A stretch of 64,000 nt of DNA, taken from positions 496,001 through 560,000 of the forward strand of contig NC_064234.1 of NCBI RefSeq assembly GCF_023101765.2, read 5' to 3'. Positions 33,601 to 46,950 of the stretch are shown here, piece by piece (the stretch's first letter is position 1; each line of letters opens with the position of its first letter). The position numbers and the translations under genes were made by a program. The stretch comes from Spodoptera frugiperda (lineage: Eukaryota; Arthropoda; Insecta; Lepidoptera; Noctuidae). The notes below the pieces were generated by a model. The model did not search any database. It was not told where the DNA came from and saw nothing but the letters and a program-made list of their open reading frames with translations.

Positions 33601-34469
33601 CCAAAGGTTGATCTGTCCAGTGAAAAGGAGGATGTGAGTTATGTGATCAGATTCAGATCTATTCTATGCTTATTTTTATAAGTTTGAATATACTTGATTG
33701 ATTAAAACATGCATGTAAGTAAAATATGTGCTATGTCAAATTATGTCATTGTACCTATTGCAGATTATTTGTGATTGTCTAACAATACCAATCCTTGATA
33801 ACTCATGTTTTTGTTGCTATGTATGTTTTAACCAAAAGGGCAAACTAAACTTTCTTCTTTCAGACCACCATGCAAAGCAGTGGACGCAGCAGCCCCACAT
33901 TAGATGACTTAGAAGAGAAGAAACGCCTCCTTTTAAGTGCTTTACAGAATGATTCACCTCTTAACACATCCGTTATCACTATACTGGACACTACAGACGA
34001 GAATATGCTAGATAAAACAATTGACGATACTGTAAATAATGATGACAATGCTAAAGAAGAAAATGCAAAGGTTGGCGTCAGCAGTAATGACAACACTCAA
34101 CCTGCCAGCAATAACACGGAACTCTCAAATGACAAAATAATAGAAGAAAACAGACTTGAACCAACGCCAGAGCCATCAACATCAACTGCAGAAAATAATG
34201 ACGAGGAGGTGAACAAAAAAGACAGTACTCCAGAAGTTCCCTCGACACCAGAATCTAAGCCTGGTCAGGTTAAAGAAACGCAGTATGGTACACCAGTCAT
34301 GAACATAGCTTCCTCGTACCTCAAACTACCAACAGACGAGAAATTCGCAAAAGATATTTGTGACGTCATCAACTTTGAAAACTTACCCAATTCGACAGGA
34401 AAGTACAAGAAAATAAGTGCATTACTTAGGAAAGTTAAGAATGAAGTGGATAGGATACAGGACTCATGA
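30688..34469 (+). CDS. ZCCHC8: ZCCHC8, NEXT complex scaffold
   Basis: ZCCHC8 joins the helicase MTR4 and RBM7 in the nuclear exosome targeting (NEXT) complex, which delivers unwanted nuclear RNA to the exosome. Seven exons join in frame: 30688-31413, 31704-31876, 32097-32295, 32552-32683, 32980-33160, 33404-33633 and 33864-34469, for 748 residues (human 707). The N-terminus is acidic and low-complexity. A zinc knuckle follows at residues 266-278, CFNCDGAHQLRDC, spaced C-x2-C-x3-H-x4-C (one residue shorter than human). It leads into a PSP domain (about 300-365) with IYRMRLLGYPPGWL, as in human. Exon 6 is a proline run. The C-terminus INFENLPNSTGKYKKI matches the conserved human ending that contacts MTR4. 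A likely poly(A) signal is ATTAAA at 34664-34669. Confidence 0.94.
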
Positions 34470-36502
34470 TGCACGGAATCCCCTTCTGGGGATGGGACCT
34501 AAAACTGTTGACGTTATATAATGCAAAGTATGTACGGAATTGTTAGTGTATTTGTAAAATTGAGCCGACGTATTTTTATACTACTCAATAGATTAGGACA
34601 ATTCCATTTTTGGATATCGAGCAATATTTTAGAAGGTATTTGTGTACTGTTGTGTTATTTTTAATTAAATAATTGTTAATTTCAGTTACCGAGACAGTGG
34701 TGCGTTTTAGCATAATATATGTATAGACATGTTAACATTTACAAGTGTTAATATTATTGTATAACATACAGCCGTTTCCATGTTTTAAAACAATTTGCAT
34801 TTTACAGTGTTCATTTTCCATTGCAATACACAGTTTTGTAATATTGTCGTGTTTCATATTTCATGGCGGAATGATGTAATCAAACACAGTTTATTTTCTA
34901 GAAAAGGATTTACGTCTCGTGGGGTTGAGTCAGCGAGGAATATTGCTGTCCCTCTCTGGCTTAGAATTCAGCGCTGGTGCAGGCGGCGATAAGAGCGGCA
35001 ATTGATGTGTGTACCTCGCGACTATTACCGTGCTTACCATACGATTCGGTATCCATTTTCCACCTTCTAATTTTATTTAAGTGTTGATATGACATTACTC
35101 AATTAAAAATAGTCTACTAAACAATCTTTTTAGTAACCACTATAAAATATGACAGAAAAACAGTAATGCGTCATAAATTTCTTAGTTCGGATTCCATAAA
35201 GGATGCTAGGTACTGCAGGAAATAAAACAATTGATATTTTACAGTTGTCTTTATTATCTGGATAGATATAATCTCGATCGGTTTTGTTATAATAAAAATA
35301 CATAACGTGTACAAGTACATAATAACTCAAAATGAAAAAATGGTTGTAAATATAACCCAACCCAAGTTGAACTAAATCTAGTGGAATAATAATGCAAGAT
35401 GGAGCAGAAAAATAAAAAATAACAAAACGATTTCTCTGCAAAAATAATATCCTTGCATGTGTTCGTGATATGACGTACAATTAGTACTTATAATTATTAT
35501 TTTATTTTTCTCATCTCACTTTTTAAGTGTAATTAAAATTACTAATCAAGCAAAAGTTAAACAAAGAAAAATTGCAAATTGGCATTTGCAGTATTGGCAA
35601 GGCAGCCTGTGTAGAGACTTGCTTTATCACGATTAGAGAGAAATTTTAATCAACTCATTTATTTGAGCTCTTCACTATCTCGTAAAATGAACCTTTTTGT
35701 ACCTTCTGGCATAAATTTTCTATGTTACGCGCACCTTGCGTGACGTTCTCAAAACAACAACGTTATTATATAACCGGCAGTACAATAGCAAAGTACTGCA
35801 CTATGAATAACTGCAATTGCAAAACGACATTTTGATTACAAATTCAAGCTATAAATGTCTTTGCTTTCAATTGATTCCTTACTTCGTCGCGTTACGTCAT
35901 TAAAAACGTGACCAAGTTAATTAGCCAACGCTTCATTGTAATACTTCAAAAATCAGATCTTTACCGTAGACTCAGATACAGTTGATAATATTATTGCACT
36001 TACGTGATGTGTAATTATATTCATGTAGTGCAATAAAGATGTGCATATTATGTGCAAAATATTTATTTTATAATATTATATCAAACTGAATAAACAACGA
36101 AACATCTGTTATAATACTCATACATATTCTTGTAGGTCGAAATAAATAGATGAAAAAATAGCACCAGATGATAAATAGAAAGAAGAAAAATAGTAAAAGG
36201 AGACCGAACCTTTATGAGCATCACTACTTCTTAAATGTCTTTATTATTGTGACGCCTACTCTAGGTTTTAATTTCAAAGGCAAGGCAGCAACAGCGAAAT
36301 GAATCGGTATACATTTTCGGAACTTCCAATCGTTTAACTTGTAAACTTATCAGTACATAATACCTATAATACAAGATCTTACTCATCTACACATAAGTTG
36401 TGATGACGTTCTTGTGTCCACAACTCGGTGCGGTACAATTTACTATATAATACAATTACTGGAATTCATTGTTAGCGTGATCCCTTGGTAAGCCTCTTCA
36501 GC
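34470..36502. other. ZCCHC8 and SMIM14 3' UTRs, convergent
   Basis: 2.0 kb between two converging stop codons. The left part is the ZCCHC8 3' UTR (ATTAAA at 34664-34669). The right part presumably includes a long SMIM14 3' UTR, with several minus-strand AATAAA motifs. No exon or repeat with clear boundaries was recognised. Confidence 0.6.
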
Positions 36503-39500
36503 TTATATTCTTGGAGGCGTTGGAGGTGCTCCGTCATGATCCTGGGGACAAATACGGGGAAATAAGTATAGGCACTCCTAGACAATAATTCAGCTGCAAC
36601 AATAACCACTGTGCAGACCGTCAAGTCCAAAGACAAGATAATTATACAATTTAAGAGGACCTAATAATATAAACAAGAAACTTTATATTTATATTAACTT
36701 GAAATATATCTTGATTTAATTTGTTGTATTTTTGAATCAAAATACGTAGATCGTGTTAAAATATCACGACTAACTTTATAATCAAGTTTTACAAAGTAAT
36801 TACCATCTTAAAAGGTCAGAGACCAGAAGTTGCAGATATATTAATACTTTGTGTTTAATTAAGAACGGGTAAATGATTTCTAATTAATGAACGATGTCTG
36901 TAGTTCATACAAAAACATTGAAATACAAGGAGAAAACGTTTATTCAACATATCGCTACAATTAGAGGTATTTAACAGCTTTGAATATAAATGTATAAAGT
37001 TAAATATTATATCAATTCTAAAACTTCCATTTACAAACAGTAATATCAACGGCTTATCGTCTGTATAATTTCCTCGTGATACATAGTCATAATATTATTG
37101 CGGTTTTTTAAGGTACTCAGGGTCAAACGTTATGTTTATCAAATATGAATGACTTGTAACTTTAGTTCTACAGTCTGAAAGGCTATTAGGTCAATGACAT
37201 AACTATTAAGTACATAAACGTCTGAAGAAGATGCATATATTCACAAGAGGAAGTCTCAGTTTACACAGTATCTTAAGTTTGTGGTCACGATGCGCAAAAA
37301 ATGTCCATTCCATAACAGAATAATTTTTTGCTATGTCTATTACATAATGACTACAAATAGACTAGGTTTATTGGTTTCAAAAAGTGTTTTGTCTCTTTCA
37401 AGCAAAGCATAACATCTATTATATTGGTTATGGTTGAATATTAGGTATCTTGCGGTCATGCATGTTTCCTTTTTTGCTTCCAACTGGTTTTGGTGGGCTG
37501 AAGTTTAGTATGACGTAAAGTATTCGCTATTTCATTCGCGGGAGTTTATTTTTTGATGCACGATAGAAGTTTTAGTGTGCATTGGAAAGACATTTTAACT
37601 GAATTGGGACGTTCCTTAGTGGTTTTGAAATCGAATTGAATTCTTGGAGATAGTTCTTCAGTGAATTAGGTGATCTCCACCTTATATTTTCAATTACTTT
37701 CCGTAATAAATCAGTCACCTTTTTGTACTGTTACCTAATGATGTTTCAAAAGTATCGAAGAATTTATTATTAATTTTCTGTATAAAATTAAAACGTGAAA
37801 GAGTATTTTACTGTACTCTCAAAGTTGCCCTGTGACCTACGTACCTCGATATTTATGTAACAACGTGTTAACTGTGTCAGGATCATTGGCAACGGGTAAA
37901 AATGGCAATGCATACTGCACAATAATTCAAGGTCATTCCATTACGATCAGGTTTATTAAAGGAACTTGTATTTATTAATCTCACATCAGTTTATCGGAAA
38001 TTGATTTATTTCTGGTATTTTCCAATACTTTCGCAGCGGATTAAGATATTTCATAGATGGAAATCAAACATTGTTTTTACTTATCGCTCTTTGGTAAATA
38101 CATAACGTACCCAGTAAGGTGCAGTGCAGTTGTCAATATCATTGCAATATGACTTTAGCACAATGCCCACAATGGGTGTCGTCGACGTGACGTTCATCTG
38201 TTCAAGGTCCTCTGAGGATCACGTTTTGAGTTGACATATAAGTATTATATTACAGACGCGATTTATTTATATCTGCGAGTCGTCCACTTGATGAAAAAAA
38301 CAGAGTATGCAACCATTTTAATTCTAAATCTTTTATATTTCTTTAGGCATGTCGGAGGTCAGTCAAAGACACGGTTTATACAGTCGAGTTGGTATATAAA
38401 ATGATAAAAAAACCTAAGGATCCTTACCTGAGAATTGCGCGAAGGCTTTGCAGAATCTTGGATCTGGTTGCGGCGCGGGCGCATAGCGTACATGGCAAGT
38501 GCGAGAGCCATCATGAGGAACATCACCATGAAACTGTTTGCAGAAGACTGCGGCGGCGATGGCAGACTCGGGAACTCGTCCAGGCATTCATTTTCTGTGC
38601 AGTATGACTGACCTTGACGGAGCTGGGGAAGAAAGAAAAAAGAAATTTAAAAAATATGGTCGCAGTATTTGATCTACAAAGTTATGTATTTAAATACCTA
38701 TCTAGCTTTTATCTTCTTATTATTCTTCTTATTCTTATCTGGTATCTAGCTCTCTTCTTCAGATGTCGAGACCGTGTACCTATATTTGTCTAAATATGTA
38801 GAGGTATGTATGTAACTTACACACAGAGATCAGATAAAACCTCATCTCAGCTCGAATCACGACCCACGGGCATTTTTTTGTAACTTAGCTCACATATAGG
38901 TATTAAACAATTATGAATGGAGATTCCTAAATAGACCATTCAACAAAAATAATCTAGATTTTCGATTTAAAATGAATTCCAAGGTCATTTATTACCTATT
39001 CTTATAATAACAACAATAGTCGATACGTCAGAAAACAATCTCAATAACTAATTAAAATGTACATAAGTCATTCGTCATATGAGCGTTTAATTATTTTAGA
39101 ATCATTTCACGGGCAATGTATTAATTTCCTGTGTTTGTTTGTAAATAAGTGCTTATATCTGTGGGTTAACGGAATATTTATATAGTATTGCGTCTGTTGA
39201 CATTGATGTAGTTTAAACTTAGTATGGCTGGAATTGTCGTTAAGGAGCGCATACGTGTTGTTTTCTCTTATCTAGTATTAGTAATTTGTCTAGGTTTAAT
39301 TAAAAAAAAATTTAGGTTTATAGAGCAAATGTTTCTAAATGCGACAAGACTAGATAAGCATTTAATTACAAATTACATAAGTAGGTATGTTCATTTATCT
39401 ATATTCTATTATATAAAAATAAGTCGGGTTTTCCTTCCTGACGCTATAACTCCAGAACGCACGAACCGATTTCCACAATTTTGCATTCGTTGGAAAGGTC

Positions 39501-42500
39501 TCGGACTCCGTGGGGTTTGTAGCAAAGAAAATTCAAGAGAAACGCAGGAAAACAGGGAACATGATTAGTGGCGAAACGGAATTTGCTGGGTTTGTTAGTC
39601 GTTACTAAAATGTAAAATATAATGTTTTATAGAAAAAATATATTCTATTGATTTCAAAATGTGTTCAGGTCATGATATAAAATTAGCAGGAAAATAATCC
39701 AGCATAGACATGGTAAACATAGTTTCACTGAATATTTATAAACATACGTATTCTATTATCACGAAACACGACTATATCATGATTCATGACCTTATTTAAT
39801 TTTTAATCTAGTTTGTAACAAGCGTGAATTAATGCGGGTCATAATGTAAAGAAATATTTATTTTACCCTAGACATGAACGATGATAATAAACTACGTTTG
39901 GAACTCGGTGTTTGCGGAAGGACCGTCCTAAATCACTATAGAAAATAACTAAAAGTACCCTATCAATAAGAATATAAAAGCCGAAGACTATAGGGGATAG
40001 CTTGGTGTAGATTTTTTCAGAACAGGATTAGTCCTAAAATGTATTGTTTTTATAAGAAATAGATTATTTTTGTGTAGTTAGGTGGATAGATGTACTAGCA
40101 CATCTGTTATATTATACAACGCCACTTTCAACTTCGTTCCAACAAATCTTTTGTTCATCATCAACAGAACAACAGGTGCGTATGCGCAACGCATTTATTT
40201 ACGAACTGAAATTACACATTAATTTAATCTGACAACTACACGTGGTAGTGAAATGACAGGATATATTATATTGTTTTTATTATACATACATAACCCTACG
40301 CCTGTCTTCCATGGCGGTAGGCAATGAAACGCCAATTGCTACGAATCTTACATAGGTAGGTACCTCTTTCGCTATAGGTATTACAAAGATAATAAAATAC
40401 TTAAGTATTTTTTTTTTTATTTAAATTTTCTAACTTTTTTATTTTAATTAACTGTTTAATTGTTGTTATCATTTTCGCGGTAAAACACGTAAGAGAAAAA
40501 GGCATGAGTTTACGTATGTATGCATTTAAAAAAAAAGTTTTAGCATTTAATATCCACCATTAAAATAAAAACCGATAACACATTAGCGAGGGTACTTAAC
40601 AGCGGGAAGTACCCACTCGTAGTTTGCATGCGTGCTCGTAACTAGAACACAATGTTAACAATCTTATCTGTCTTGTAATCACGTTATCACGGTACCGCTA
40701 GATATATCACTCTCAATAACGAAGCACCTAACTCATTAGCTTCGCTTTAACTTGTTTAAATCGATGATAGTTTCTCCATTGTGTATATTAATGTAGTTCC
40801 AATTAAAACAAGTCTCAATTTTGTACGCGAGATGGTATTGTCACAAAAAGAAAAGATATTTCACAAAAAGGAAAAGTTGTCGTAGCAACATAAAGAAATA
40901 TTTTACACATTACTTTTCATTCATTTCCCTTCTCGATATAACATTTTAAAATTCCACAAGAGTAACGCTGCAGACGGAAAACTAATGAATTAGTAGATAG
41001 TAAATGAATCACAGCTACACCAAAAATATCTACAATGTAGGTGAGGAGACAATACGCATTGTTTGAAAGCTTGGAAGATTAAACACGTGCTTTTAAATTC
41101 ACGTGTCGCCGTGTCTGCCGTGTTGCTTGTAAATATTGCTCACCGTGAGACAGTTATGAGTATGACGTGTGACTCGAAATAAGTATGTATAATCGTACCT
41201 GTATCATCCCACTTCTTTACATCTAACGTCCTAGAGATGGATTATTGAATCGGAGATCTACTCGAACTCGAATACTTTATTCGTTAAAAAATAAAATTTC
41301 TAAATCAGTTTTTAGTCACAAATACCATACCAATTTTTAGTTTTCTATTTTGAAAAGTGCGGATTGTGCCTTACAAACCACCCCCATTTAAGTGGGGTCT
41401 AGCTACCCAACTAACTTCACACATAAAATATCATGTCATAAACTCGCTCCATTGGCGTTGACGTGAAGAAAGAACAAACAAACAAATACGCTGTCCCATT
41501 TATAATATTACATATGGATTGAAAGCGGATAATATTATTATCATTATGAATTTAAATATGCAGATCTCTCGAGTGTAGGTGCCAGATTTTTTTTACTGTA
41601 TTTTTATGGAAGGTCATAGGCTATCTGGCATAATGTTTAGGTAGTCTATAGACTGGCAGAAGACCAGTTCCATCGGTTGTTTTATACTTTTTTATTTCGA
41701 CAGCGAAAAATATGACGCAGTAGATGTAGGCGGCAATAAAAATATCGCATTCAATTATAGCTATGAATTAATTGCCGTATCAGACGCGATAAGGGAGCCA
41801 GTTAGAGAGAATAATTACAGGCTAACAGCTCTGTAACTAATAAATTCAGAAATATTTGAAATACAGAAAGGAATCTACAAGGAATTGGGAAGAATAAACT
41901 GTATTCATTTTATCTTAATAATGAAATAGAGGAAACTGCCTATGCCTATGAATTTATAAAAAAAAACCAAATAGGTAAAAGTATTGAAGGCGAATTCGAC
42001 GCTAAAGTCGGTTACCAGTGCAAAGAGCATGACGATGATCTGCCATACTTTTCATTTTAAAATCTTGAATTAATAGCATAAAATCATTGATGTACAGTGA
42101 GCCAATAAGTCTACATCAACTGGGTGAGAAGGATGTTTGCAACATACTTCTATTGTTTTCAAAACAAATCGAAACTTTTTACTTATGTTAACACTTTATT
42201 GAATTTAGTTTAGTTATAGTTTATCAATACATTTGTATGTGAATCAAAAAGTATAGAGGTTGATGGCTGAATGGAACACAATATAGTCAGAGGTGACTAA
42301 AGTAATTTTTATTTGACAGAGACCCGTTTGATTAATATGCCATTTAATCTTAAAACTGAATAGAGCAAGCTCAACTCTTTGTATCTTAATTTTGAAAATT
42401 ATTAGCATGTGACACAGACTGTTAAGTTGTTGACCACAAGGAAGGAAAAATATAGCAAATATTTTGAATTTCCTCTATCATTGTGTTTGCCAATGTCAAT

Positions 42501-43548
42501 CATATAATATATTCTACATATACACTGCTTCAAAGTTATGATCCACTAAATTACAGTATACATTAAACAAAATAAAATTTACAGGTTGATCCCATAGTGA
42601 AATGATTCGCTTTTTCCAAACTGAAGATTATTATGTTACTACAAATATAGGTAATATGTTTTGTTTAACACATAATATTGTACCCAATGAGCCTCATTAG
42701 TATGGAAATGCAGCTGATAATACCTATTATGTACATCCTATTTCCTAGTAATTCCTAGAGCCAGGGATCACAAAAACATTATAAAGTAATATTAATATAA
42801 CAATTTCAATGTGTAATTAATTGTATAACTAGTTAAACTTGTGGTTGCTAATGTAATTAGAATGCAAGTTATTGTCAACTAGTTTATATCTACATATTAA
42901 TGAACAACCTTATCAATTTCATATAACACTAGCAGACCCCGCAAACTTTTATCACCTTGGATATTTTTCTGTGCATCTTTATTAATTATTTATTAAAAGA
43001 AATTACCAAAATCATTTCAGTTGTTCTCGAGATTTGTGCTTATCAACACATTCAGTAATACATTATTATCATTATAGATTAGATTAGAAAGTTTAGCATT
43101 ATGACACTAATAAAAAGTAAATAAATTGACTGTTATTATGCTCTCGTTAGTAATGATAATAAATATTGAGTGTCAATTATCAATTCATAATTATGACAGA
43201 TTAAATACCATGTGTATTGTTTATTTTATTTATAGTAACTTTTTAAAATCCTTTGGAAAGTAGGTCAAATATGTGGGTGAATGTTTACCAACACTGTTAC
43301 CAAAATATTGATAAAATAAAAATGTGTTGATAAACAAAAAAAGTAGCACAATAAGGCAGTGTTATGAACAAAATGTAGACGTGGATGTTACGCGGTCCAC
43401 GGTTCCACCCACTTGAATAATTATTGCCCATAGCTGAACATGTTAACATAAGGACATAGGTATATGTACTACTCACCAGAGAGATAAGTCGACGCATCGC
43501 CAGCTCATGATTCCACAGGCACTCGCAAGGATCCATCTCGTCAGCCAT
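36503..43548 (-). CDS. SMIM14: Small integral membrane protein 14 (SMIM14)
   Basis: A 101-residue single-pass membrane protein; the mammalian homologue (99 residues) is in the endoplasmic reticulum, with poorly known function. Three minus-strand exons, all phase 0: 43477-43548, 38428-38622 and 36503-36541. The N-terminus MADEMDPCECLWNHELAMRRLISL matches the human DPCECVCSHEHAMRRLINL region. GQSYCTENECL (C32, C37) matches human SQSYCTDTECL. One hydrophobic segment at about residues 55-71 (FMVMFLMMALALAMYAM) is followed by RPRR, suggesting the C-terminus faces the cytosol. The short last exon ends QDHDGAPPTPPRI, like human GQDPPAPPVD. The long introns hold only repeats. Four conserved cysteines suggest a structural or metal role. 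Confidence 0.95.
36542..38427 (-). other. SMIM14 intron 2
   Basis: 1.9-kb intron between SMIM14 exons 2 and 3. AT-rich; no repeat or nested gene recognised. Confidence 0.8.
39413..39562 (+). repeat. Interspersed repeat, unclassified
   Basis: Contains CCTGACGCTATAACTCCAG and TTGCATTCGTTGGAAAGGTC, strings recurring in lepidopteran genomes. A shorter inverted copy is at 28599-28693. Autonomous partner unknown. Confidence 0.6.
41320..41519 (+). repeat. Diverged LINE-type 3' tail, copy 1
   Basis: Shares CTCGCTCC, GACGTGAAGAAA, ACAAACAAACAAA and CATTTATAATATTA, in the same order, with 50795-51096. The ATTTATAATATTA ending resembles RTE-type LINE or derived SINE tails in Lepidoptera; the class is inferred. 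Confidence 0.55.
42928..42975 (+). repeat. Short repeat fragment
   Basis: CACTAGCAGACCCCGCAAAC resembles the start of a repeat also present near 52766 (ACTAGCTAGCCCGGCAAAC). Only the first 50 bases or so remain recognisable. Confidence 0.4.
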
Positions 43549-44346
43549 ATCTAAGTAAAAAATACCACATGAAAATCTGCTCAGTCTGCTCGACACAACT
43601 TTCTTATTTCTTCATCGCAATTTTGTCAATAATCAGCTGACATACAAACAATATGCCCCAAGGTGACTACGTCAACAATATCACTTTTCCTTCTAATCTA
43701 CGTAACCAGTAACTATTTAAAGTGCATGTTATTATTCTACATCTTTGTTTTTATTTACAAAATACAAAAAACACTGGAGTAGCAATAGTTGTCTTGGGTC
43801 AAGAGAAAGTTAATTCTTGGGCGTACCTGTAGCACTTTTTAACAAAAGTATGGAAACACAATAACTTATAACGTTATTATTACAGCGAGTGCAACTGCGT
43901 TTGGATAATAAATGATTGTAAAATGTTGAAATGAACACAAGACTACACTTGCGAAGACATTTTTCCGACGAATGCTTGTAGCTTTACGATTGGTGTGCAA
44001 CTCAAATGATTGGATTGCAATAACCAATCAACGACAAGAGTTGACAGCGCAAAACAGTAATGTTTGCCATATAAAATATTTTTGTAATAGTGGAAAGATT
44101 ATTCATAATCTATTTTTATAGTTTTAAATAACTCTCTAAGTATAGAATTTTTATATTAATAAATGTTTAGTACTCTTAAATAAAAAAAAAAAACAAATTA
44201 TAACCACTCCGACTTTTTTCAAAAAACTTGAACTACGTCGTTAACTAGATGGCGCTACTGGAGGAAGATTTTTTAAATAATTTTATTTAACACATTTTAT
44301 TACTTTACATGTCTATGGTGTATTTATACACACTGAGATTACTTAA
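43549..44346. other. SMIM14 promoter region and flank
   Basis: Upstream of the SMIM14 start codon. A TTACTTAG just before the ATG (43549-43560, minus strand) could be the end of a 5' UTR intron. An A run at 44183-44193 lies near the left side of the retroelement fragment. No gene recognised. Confidence 0.5.
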
Positions 44347-45036
44347 AGATGGTTACAGGCGATTCCTTCGCCTCACTTAGGCACTCTGCTCGACGATGAC
44401 TCTTTGCGTGTGGCGGTGGCTCTCCGCCTGGGCTGTAAGGTGTGCGAACCTCATACATGCACCTGCAGTTCCATGGTGGAGGCCGACGGCCATCACGCAC
44501 TGAACTGTCGGCGCTGCACGGGGAGGTTCCCGCGTCACCATGCCTTGAACGACATAATCCGTAGGGCTCTTATTTCGGCAAACATCCCCTGCGTGCTTGA
44601 GCCTCCAGGTCTTAGCAGGTCTGATGGTAAGAGGCCGGATGGACTGACTCTGGTGCCATGGAAAAACGGGAAGTGCCTAATCTGGGACGCAACATGCGTC
44701 AGCACTGTCGCCGCCAGTCACCTGAGTCGCACCATGCACACTGCCTCTGCCGCTGCTGAAGAAGCCTGTTCTAAAAAAAGGCTTAAGTACGCTCTCTTGG
44801 GTCAGCTTTACCATTTTGTGCCGGTTGCTGTTGAGACTCTGGGCTGTTGGAGTGCGGAGGCAAAGAGTTTTGTGGGGGATTTGGGTCGTAGGCTCGAGGA
44901 GGCCACTGGTGACTCCCGGTCCAGGTCGTTCTTGGTGCAGAGGATGGCCATCGCAATTCAGCGAGGCAATGCGGCGAGTGTTATGGGCACTTTTGCGCCG
45001 GGAACGATCAGGGGCGGGTTATTTAATGACTCTTGA
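44347..45036 (+). pseudogene. Retroelement C-terminal fragment, endonuclease-like
   Basis: An uninterrupted frame of about 229 codons with no start of its own, so a 5'-truncated piece of a longer protein. In order: an ALRLG motif; a Cys/His cluster that looks like a zinc finger (CKVC, CTC, then HHALNC); RHHALNDIIRRAL; SDGKRPDGLTLVPW; LIWDATCV; and a C-terminal SFLVQRMAIAIQRGN. I recall this region from the C-termini of invertebrate retroelement polyproteins. The RPDG...WD pattern resembles the PD...D core of restriction-like endonucleases in R2-type elements, but that is inference and the exact clade is unknown. It is GC-rich against AT-rich surroundings and has no stops or frameshifts, suggesting recent insertion. 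It ends in a hairpin over the stop. Confidence 0.7.
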
Positions 45037-45068
45037 CTTGTCATTTCATTGTGAAATGACAAGTCAAG
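45032..45068. repeat. Perfect hairpin overlapping the stop codon
   Basis: Two perfect 17-bp arms (CTTGACTTGTCATTTCA at 45032-45048; complement at 45052-45068) with a 3-base loop TTG. The TGA stop of the retroelement frame (45034-45036) lies inside the left arm. It marks or closely precedes the element's 3' end. Confidence 0.85.
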
Positions 45069-46579
45069 ATATTTATATTGACTAGTGTATGTTTAATTTA
45101 TACATAATATAATATGCTACTTAAAGATTGAGAAATTGAAATGAGTAGACGAATAAGCAATCGGCGGGCGCCCCGCCCATGAGCACCCAGCTACATATAC
45201 TACAAAAGTAACCAGTGCCTGGTATTTTAGCGATTAAGAATTTGAGAATTGGATATTGGGCATGGGGTGGGAGAAGAATTGGGTCTGTCTCCGATAATTT
45301 TATTCACATGACGATACACAACGCAAGGGTTATTTCACGCCACTTTCCTGTAAGGCCGTTGCGTTGTACCTATGACATCGATCAAGCCGACCTATTCGCG
45401 CTAAATTCGCGCATGGCTTCTCATGTGATATAAATAATTTTTGCCATTAGTCACAAACTCTACTCTAATTATTTAAACATCCGTAAAAAAGCAAGCGTAG
45501 TTGCTTATACAAATCTCAATTTTTAATACTTTGCCTCACACTAAACTTTTCTCGTGGGTCGTTCATGGTTTTGTAGTGGGAGCGTTTACAAACATAATAA
45601 GTACCTATTAATTCACATTTTCACATACCCATATAGCACCGTTTACGAATAGTTCCGAGGAAGAACTGATTCCGCTACACATGATCCACGACTGCACGAC
45701 CTTGCAGTGCAGTCTCGTTAATAAAACGTTTTTTTTAGGTAAGTGATTTTGTATAAGTTCATGCATATGAAGTTTATGAGGTGGAGTTTTACCTAATATA
45801 GGTAATCGAACCTTTAGATGTTAGGCGGCAGATGGTAAAATATCGGAGCTGCGGAATACCTAGCGGGTTTACCGTGTTGGGTGAAATAGCACTAACGCAG
45901 TATAGTGCAACGCGAATAGTGAGTAGTAAGTGTGAGTAGGTTCAATGTACCAATTGATAAGAGCACCTAACGCGGTCTCGTTTCGTTAAACGTAAAACAA
46001 ACTCGAACTCAGAGACATTTAATAAAAATAAAATAAAACTTTATTCATAATTCAAAAATGCTAAATAAAAATTAATGATTACTTAAACTATTACGTAGTA
46101 ACAATTTTGTTCCGAAAACAATTGCTATTTGCTAAGTAATCAATAAATGACTCTGAGTACAGCTGGCGTAAACCCGTCAGAGTTAAATAATACATTATTC
46201 TTATACGCAGATACTGGCTGAATTAACATTTTTTTTTATTTAAATCAAATTCATAGATATGTAGAATCTATTGTTCGTTTTTCAAAAAGATGGCGTCATT
46301 AATTTCTAAGAAGTTATCGCGTTAATGAAATGATTAAACAACGTTGTTTATTTTTTTAAGGCTTTTAAATATAAAGTGTTTTAAATATATTTTTTTGTCT
46401 TAGGAAACAGATTCACGCGAACTCCTAGTATTTTATGAGTAAGTTACCTACCAATGGGGCGTTAATGGTTTAAAACCAAAAACCTAACATTGCGCTAGAA
46501 CTTCACGTCATTACCATGAGGTAAGTGTTGATCGATTTTACATTGTATAAAAAGAAATTAATGTAGCCTATTTATGAAA

Positions 46580-46950
46580 ACTAGTGGTCGCCTAGTGGTC
46601 GAAATTCAACCATACACGATTTAATTTACAATACCACTTAACATACGTTCAAGGATAATTTTTATTTAACTCAAACTCAAACAAACTCTTTTCATATGAG
46701 ACGTGAGAATATCATCGCAATGTCTATCGATTTTGACGTTTTGTTAAATGCGTTCAGATACTATGCATGTGTGTGTAATGTTTTATTTATTGATTTAATG
46801 TACTTTATAAGCATTATTTTTGAAAAATATTAGCGTTCTGCATTTCTCCTACATATAAACTATAAGTGTACCAAATTTTATGCTCCTACGTCCGCGCAAT
46901 TTTAGTAAAAAGCGGTCCAAAGTTTTTGCATCACGTATTAATAAATAGAT
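46580..46950 (+). repeat. RTE-type LINE or SINE remnant
   Basis: Starts with the direct repeat CTAGTGGTCGCCTAGTGGTCG and ends with AGTGTACCAAATTTTATGCTC and TCACGTATTAATAAATAGAT, strings I know from the 3' parts of abundant lepidopteran retroposons. It is degraded and non-coding. Confidence 0.55.

Larger units (their letters stand above)
38623..43476 (-). other. SMIM14 intron 1
   Basis: 4.9-kb intron. It holds a CT-rich microsatellite-like stretch near 38705-38760, the repeat at 39413-39562, a diverged LINE-type tail at 41320-41519 and a short repeat fragment at 42928-42975. The frame at 39224-39568 overlaps the repeat and is not taken as a gene. Confidence 0.75.

Noticed and set aside
39224..39568. 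Plus-strand frame of 114 codons in a SMIM14 intron
   Set aside because: Its second half is the interspersed repeat at 39413-39562 and the first half has no coding character.
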